Positions 59,898-64,000 of a DNA stretch of 64,000 nt are shown here, piece by piece (position 1 is the first letter of the stretch; every line of letters begins with the position of its first letter). This stretch comes from Brevibacillus brevis. Lineage in GTDB: Bacteria > Bacillota > Bacilli > Brevibacillales > Brevibacillaceae. The stretch spans positions 4,925,001 to 4,989,000 of the forward strand of contig NZ_LR134338.1 of the NCBI RefSeq assembly GCF_900637055.1, read 5' to 3'. The notes beneath the pieces were generated by a model, which saw only the letters and a program-made list of their open reading frames with translations, did not search any database and had not been told where the DNA came from. The position numbers and the translations under genes were made by a program.

Positions 59898-59907
59898 TTT
59901 TTTCCCC

Positions 59908-61329
59908 CTATAAAAAGCGGCGGTGCACTTTCTTGCCGTCGTACGTAAACAACACTTGACGATCCTCCACCATCGATTCCAGGTGGACGGATTTTCCCCA
60001 CAAGCTATAAACGTAAGGCAATGTTTTTTCTACGTATTTGACATCCAGCTCCAGCCCCTCGAAATGGTGCTTCAAGTACAGCTCGCCGGAGCGTAAGTAA
60101 TCCCCATCGTGCACGAGTACATAAGGGAATCCCCCGTTAACCCGTGTGCCCGCAAGACCATCGCGTACCTTCTCCCACTGCTTTTCCGCGACAACCCAAT
60201 CGTTGCCCTGCTTGCCGAACATGTACAAATCCAGATCACTCACGAGGTCCTTGGTCAGGAAATTGCGAATGAAGCTGATATCGGACTCCAGCTCGCGCAC
60301 CTCGAAAATTTTCGCGCGTCCCTCTCCTGGCTTGCGTCCGAAACGCTCCTGTTCTTCCTTCGTCGGATTATCCCAGCGCTTTTCAATGTCCTCCAAAATT
60401 TTCAGGCCCAGATGATACGGATTAATGCTCGTCGTCGAAGGCTGAATGACGGAGGAATGCAGCTTGGCAAACTCGATCGTCTCTGATTCTGTCAGCTCCA
60501 TTTCCCGCAGGATGCGCATATGCCAGTAGGTTGCCCAGCCTTCATTCATGATCTTCGTTTCCATCTGCGGCCAGAAATACAGCATCTCATCCCGGATGAT
60601 CGTCAGCACATCCCGCTGCCAATCGTCTAGGATATTGCTGTATTCCATAATGAACAGCAACAGGTCTTTTTCCGGCTCTGGCGGGAATTTGCGTGGTGCT
60701 TTTACCGGCTCTGCTTCCTCTTTTGCTTTGCGGTCCAACCCCCAGAGATCGTCATAAGGGGAGTGCCGTTCGTTCCTCGTCTTTTTGTTCGGCTCCTCTG
60801 GCTCTCGTTTCCAACGCAGCTTCGGACGCAGCAAGCTCGGATCGATATGCTCCTGAATCGCCAAGCTCGCATCGAGCAAATTCTCGACAGCCTCCTTGCC
60901 GTACTCGATCTCATACTGGCGAATCCGCTCTCCGCTGGCCGCCATGCTTTCGACCATATCCCGATTGGTGTTGGAGAAGCGCACATTGTTTTTGAAAAAG
61001 TCGCAGTGAGCAAGGACGTGAGCCACAATGAGCTTGTTTTGGATCAAGGAATTGCCGTCCAAAAGAAACGCGTAGCAAGGATTGGAGTTGATGACGAGTT
61101 CGTAGATTTTGCTCAGATTCAGGTCATATTGCAGTTTCATGCGGTAGAAGGACTTCCCAAAACTCCAATGAGAAAATCTAGTGGGCATTCCATACGCGCC
61201 AAATGTATAAATGATGTCAGACGGGCATATCTCGTATCGCATTGGGTAAAAATCGAGATTGAACCCTTTGGCGATCTCGGTAATTTCGTCAATGGATCGC
61301 TCCAGTTCTTTTCGCTCGTCGTTGGTCAA
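59908..61329 (-). CDS. spoVR: SpoVR family protein
   Basis: 473 residues, full length for the family. Conserved stretches include [39 protein letters not shown]-like [60 protein letters not shown], and the C-terminal [25 protein letters not shown]. In B. subtilis SpoVR takes part in spore cortex formation; elsewhere it lies with yeaG-type kinases, not seen here. TTG 61329 has GGGAGGCG upstream. A decayed copy of its 3' end lies at 53573-53735. Confidence 0.95.
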   Translation of the reverse strand: MTNDERKELERSIDEITEIAKGFNLDFYPMRYEICPSDIIYTFGAYGMPTRFSHWSFGKSFYRMKLQYDLNLSKIYELVINSNPCYAFLLDGNSLIQNKLIVAHVLAHCDFFKNNVRFSNTNRDMVESMAASGERIRQYEIEYGKEAVENLLDASLAIQEHIDPSLLRPKLRWKREPEEPNKKTRNERHSPYDDLWGLDRKAKEEAEPVKAPRKFPPEPEKDLLLFIMEYSNILDDWQRDVLTIIRDEMLYFWPQMETKIMNEGWATYWHMRILREMELTESETIEFAKLHSSVIQPSTTSINPYHLGLKILEDIEKRWDNPTKEEQERFGRKPGEGRAKIFEVRELESDISFIRNFLTKDLVSDLDLYMFGKQGNDWVVAEKQWEKVRDGLAGTRVNGGFPYVLVHDGDYLRSGELYLKHHFEGLELDVKYVEKTLPYVYSLWGKSVHLESMVEDRQVLFTYDGKKVHRRFL

Positions 61330-61464
61330 ATCGTTTCGCCTCCCCCTTTTGCCGTCGGTCTACTTTATGTATATGGGAGAGCGCGCTAAAAGACGCCAGC
61401 CTTCCGAAGAAAAAAAGGCATCCCCGACTGGAGACACCCTTGATTTGTTTTTTCGTCTACCTTC

Positions 61465-61647
61465 TTAGCCTTGGAACCAGTCGCGTACACCAGAATAAAT
61501 AAGAGCTCCCGCGAATACAACCACAGTGATCAGACCAACTCCATCCACCAACGGGTCCAACCCACTTAGGAAGGAACCTTCCAACGGCGCTTTTAGCAAT
61601 GCGTAGCCACCGAGGAGTCCTCCAACATTGGAAAGCCATTTGTTCAT
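61465..61647 (-). CDS. Small membrane protein, unknown function
   Basis: 60 residues with one or two hydrophobic segments (NVGGLLGGYALLKAPLEG and GVGLITVVVFAGALIYSGV) and the tail RDWFQG. GGGAGGTGA lies 8 nt before the ATG, an excellent site. The frame overlapping it at 61457-61639 is a shadow. It is upstream of spoVR on the same strand, separated by 135 bp. Confidence 0.72.
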   Translation of the reverse strand: MNKWLSNVGGLLGGYALLKAPLEGSFLSGLDPLVDGVGLITVVVFAGALIYSGVRDWFQG

Positions 61648-61844
61648 ATTACGTCACCTCCCGTCGCAGCAGCCTGTAAGCGTTACCACTGCGATACTTT
61701 ACTCTATGTCGGAGGTTGACAAGCGGTCTGTACGGTAGTCCAAGGCGTGTTCACCAAATTACAATTGGGCAATGTCTATCTTTTTACGCTAAAATAGAGG
61801 TCGGACAGATGTACAGGTAATGCGAAAAAAGGAGTGACGCACTC

Positions 61845-62219
61845 ATGAAGCTGTTTTTGATGCTTGGCAGTATCAGTGGATTTCTTTCGGTTGCGTTTGG
61901 AGCATTCGGAGCACATGCACTGAAGGAAAAACTGGACGCCTATTCGCTGGGCATTTTCCATACGGGCGTGACCTATCAGACGACACATGCGCTGGCTCTC
62001 GTGCTGGTTGCCCTGTTGCTCAAATGGTACCCGGATTCTTCCGGCCTCGTCTGGGCAGGCTGGTGCTTTACAGCCGGAACCTTGATCTTCTCCGGCAGTC
62101 TGTACACGCTGGCATTAACCGGAATTAAGGTTCTCGGTGCGATTACGCCGATTGGCGGTGTACTGTTCCTCGCTGGATGGGCGCTGCTTGCGATTCATGC
62201 TTGGAAGACCGTGTCATAA
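61845..62219 (+). CDS. DUF423 membrane protein
   Basis: 124 residues, four membrane helices, with the DUF423 elements GFLSVAFGAFGAHALKEKL, FHTGVTYQTTHALAL and GSLYTLALTGIKVLGAITPIGG. The family (YgdD-like) is widespread and of unknown function. ATG 61845 has AAGGAGTG upstream. It is monocistronic. Confidence 0.92.
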   Translation: MKLFLMLGSISGFLSVAFGAFGAHALKEKLDAYSLGIFHTGVTYQTTHALALVLVALLLKWYPDSSGLVWAGWCFTAGTLIFSGSLYTLALTGIKVLGAITPIGGVLFLAGWALLAIHAWKTVS

Positions 62220-62239
62220 AACTAAAGTAAACAATGCTT

Positions 62240-62277
62240 TCAAAAGGTTGGGATTATCACTCCTAGCCTTTTTTCTT
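62240..62277 (+). terminator. Terminator of the DUF423 gene
   Basis: AAAAGG..GGGA pairs with TCCT.CCTTTT in an imperfect stem, followed by TTCTTTTC. Confidence 0.75.
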
Positions 62278-62366
62278 TTCTCGCCAACCTATTCTACACA
62301 GGTACACACCTGCTAAAATAAATCATCTGAATTTACAAAAAACCACTGATAGGGAGGTTGAATCAG

Positions 62367-63212
62367 ATGAAAACTCTACCAAATTGGGCGAATACGTATT
62401 TGCACAGGCTCGGATTAAAACAAGAAGCAGCAAGCCTTTCTTACCTTTCTGCATTGTGCCGTGCTCATTTACAAACGTTCCCCTACGAAAACGTTAGCAA
62501 GCTCCTCTCTTACTACTCTTACAAAACCAACAGCGTCCCTACTCCTTCTGCATACATAGAAAATGCGATACTCCATGATTTCGGTGGAACCTGCTATGCC
62601 AGTAACGCCAGCTTTCTCGCTTTGCTACGCGAGCTTGGTTTTAGCGGCTATCTCATCTCGCTAGCTGATGAACACGCGGCCATTATAATTACGGAATTGT
62701 TGGATTCAGCTGATCTACTGTATGTGGACACTGCGGCAGCAGCTCCCTTTTTTCAACCTGTCCCATTTACATCTGACCCTCTCTACCTATCTTCCTTTGG
62801 CTACGAATCAGCCCAGATTGCACCTGATCCTGCCCATCCACGCCGTTATCGTTTTCGTCGGATGAGGCATCAAGAGCTGGTAAACGATAGCTGGTACTTT
62901 GATCCTATACAAAAACGCGAGCTTGCCGATCTTGCACCAGCCATTGCCCGCTCTTTTCAGCCAGACGCTACTTTTTTAACATGCCTACGTCTCCATTTGT
63001 ATCAACTCTCGCAAAACCGGTGTCTATCGCTGAAGAACAATTCCCTGTTCATCCTCTACGAAAACGGCGAAGACCAAAATCTGCATCTCCGCTCTATTGA
63101 TGAGTTGGAGTCCATTGTCGCGAGCGAATTCGGATTGCCTCGACTCCCAGTCCGTGAAGCTGTGAGTGCACTTGCTGCTGCCGGTATCGATGTGTTCGCT
63201 GACAAGTCCTGA
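62367..63212 (+). CDS. Arylamine N-acetyltransferase
   Basis: 281 residues. The NAT fold start has TFPYENVSKLL; the catalytic triad is Cys76 (FGGTCYASN), His103 (DEHAAII) and Asp121 (YVDTAAAAPF). It transfers acetyl from acetyl-CoA to arylamines or hydrazines, or related acyl groups. ATG 62367 has GGGAGG 9 nt upstream; TTG 62358 overlaps the site. It lies upstream of the DUF6143 gene with a 79-bp gap and may be co-transcribed. Confidence 0.9.
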   Translation: MKTLPNWANTYLHRLGLKQEAASLSYLSALCRAHLQTFPYENVSKLLSYYSYKTNSVPTPSAYIENAILHDFGGTCYASNASFLALLRELGFSGYLISLADEHAAIIITELLDSADLLYVDTAAAAPFFQPVPFTSDPLYLSSFGYESAQIAPDPAHPRRYRFRRMRHQELVNDSWYFDPIQKRELADLAPAIARSFQPDATFLTCLRLHLYQLSQNRCLSLKNNSLFILYENGEDQNLHLRSIDELESIVASEFGLPRLPVREAVSALAAAGIDVFADKS

Positions 63213-63291
63213 TTTCCACCTGACACCCTCCATGGACGATTGCCATATGCTGTAGAGTTAGCAGTTACCCCACTCACAAGGAGAGGAAATC

Positions 63292-63912
63292 ATGACGAAA
63301 CCCTCCTACACACGCTCGTACTTTTATGGCGGAATACCAGATGTCTACATGCAGATGGGGTACTATCCGTTTCCCACTCCTTCTGCTACGGAACAGCTGA
63401 GTCGGAGTGTTCACATTCCGTATGCGATGTCGATGGCGGATCAATGTAAATACTTCATGGGGCAATCGGAAAAAATGATCGTGAGCGATGGAGCTATCGG
63501 GATTGCTGCCTTGTCGAATCCCTTACGCTCCGGTGTTCATTTATTTGTCCATCACTGGATGATCACCAATCCTTCCCCGCACCCGATAGAAGCACATTTC
63601 TTGTTTGGCAAAGCCTCCTCTATCACAGGTACGACCCTCTCTCGTCAAGTGACTTCAGGTTATGTTCAACTCCCCGCTTGTCCCGCCGCCCAAGGGCAAC
63701 TTTTGCATGGCACTGGTATGACGGATACCTTTTCTGATCACATTCATACCGCCACGCGAATCATTCCGGCGTCCTCCACTGTTGAGGCGACCCCTGGCGG
63801 ACAGTGGATTCTCGGACCAGGAATGGCGCTCATCGTTCGCGTTCCAAGCACAGGTGAGAGGACATCCTTTTACTTTTCAATAGACTGGTGGGAACAACCC
63901 GTATATGGGTAG
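63292..63912 (+). CDS. DUF6143-like protein
   Basis: 206 residues, strand-rich and without signal peptide or membrane helix. Elements such as YFMGQSEKMIVSDG, LSNPLRSGVHLFVHHWMITNPS, ATRIIPASSTVEATPGGQWILGPGMALIV and a C-terminal FSIDWWE match, from memory, the DUF6143 family of spore-forming firmicutes. Function unknown; it may be a spore or surface component. ACAAGGAGAGG lies 7 nt before the ATG. Confidence 0.7.
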   Translation: MTKPSYTRSYFYGGIPDVYMQMGYYPFPTPSATEQLSRSVHIPYAMSMADQCKYFMGQSEKMIVSDGAIGIAALSNPLRSGVHLFVHHWMITNPSPHPIEAHFLFGKASSITGTTLSRQVTSGYVQLPACPAAQGQLLHGTGMTDTFSDHIHTATRIIPASSTVEATPGGQWILGPGMALIVRVPSTGERTSFYFSIDWWEQPVYG

Positions 63913-63949
63913 CTCTCAATGGAATGCTTGGCGGACAAGTCTAACCGCA

Positions 63950-63982
63950 ACAAAAAAGGGAACCCCCAAAGGAGTTCCCTGT
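63950..63982 (-). terminator. Terminator of a minus-strand gene beyond the right edge
   Basis: AGGGAACTCC pairs with GG.GGTTCCCT and is followed by TTTTTTG on the minus strand. It should end a convergent gene located to the right of the window. Confidence 0.75.
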
Positions 63983-64000
63983 CATTTCACTTTGTATTTT

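Noticed and set aside
1-64000. rRNA, tRNA, CRISPR arrays, replication origin, prophage structural genes
   Set aside because: None recognised on either strand.

Overview
The window looks like chromosome of a Brevibacillus-type firmicute. Base composition is near balanced, most genes have strong AGGAGG ribosome sites with frequent TTG/GTG starts, and the gene families are those of aerobic spore formers (SpoVR, Spo0E-like, DUF3231, DUF2512, YolD-like, manganese catalase, aa3-type quinol oxidase, gram-positive nos genes). No rRNA, tRNA or CRISPR array was recognised. All names come from reading motifs; no database search was run.

Layout. 0-3.5 kb: tail of a nitrous-oxide reductase maturation operon (nosD partial, nosL, nosY, nosF). 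3.5-5.7 kb: a secreted SAR2788-like putative toxin with a GrpB-domain, immunity-like partner. 5.9-11.2 kb: GlnK/GlnL-type two-component system and a glnQHMP-type glutamine importer. 11.3-20.7 kb: ECF sigma/anti-sigma pair, manganese catalase, several small membrane proteins, an ADP-ribosylglycohydrolase, and an MFS exporter with a PadR regulator. 20.8-26.0 kb: a beta-lactam resistance island (blaR1, blaI, class A beta-lactamase, an FHA/winged-helix regulator, a class B1 metallo-beta-lactamase). A near-consensus promoter with three BlaI-type dyads precedes the class A gene, and no terminator is visible before the metallo-enzyme, so both enzymes may be one inducible unit. 26.7-28.9 kb: a tandem duplication of an unrecognised gene and a 201-bp inverted-repeat element. 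29.0-32.9 kb: qoxABCD. 33.9-43.1 kb: a CitA/DcuS-type two-component system, an Lrp/EamA pair, a tctCBA tricarboxylate transporter with a catabolite-repression (cre) site, and an AbrB-family permease. 43.3-50.8 kb: LysR, TerC, small hypotheticals, GNAT, a chemoreceptor and 3-hydroxyacyl-CoA dehydrogenase. 51.0-61.6 kb: two short-chain dehydrogenases and spoVR, split by about 7.2 kb of accessory DNA. 61.8-64.0 kb: DUF423, arylamine N-acetyltransferase, DUF6143.

The most interesting part is the accessory segment at 52.5-59.9 kb. It is bounded by two 137-bp copies of the end of the second dehydrogenase gene plus its terminator. It also holds a degraded spoVR fragment and a truncated group II intron placed just after a terminator. 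Its core looks like a peptide-signalling cassette: an HTH-TPR (RRNPP-type) regulator, an overlapping 44-codon gene for a secreted peptide precursor, a Spo0E-like phosphatase, and two secreted proteins of unknown function. I infer a mobile module that ties cell-cell signalling to sporulation control; this is untested.
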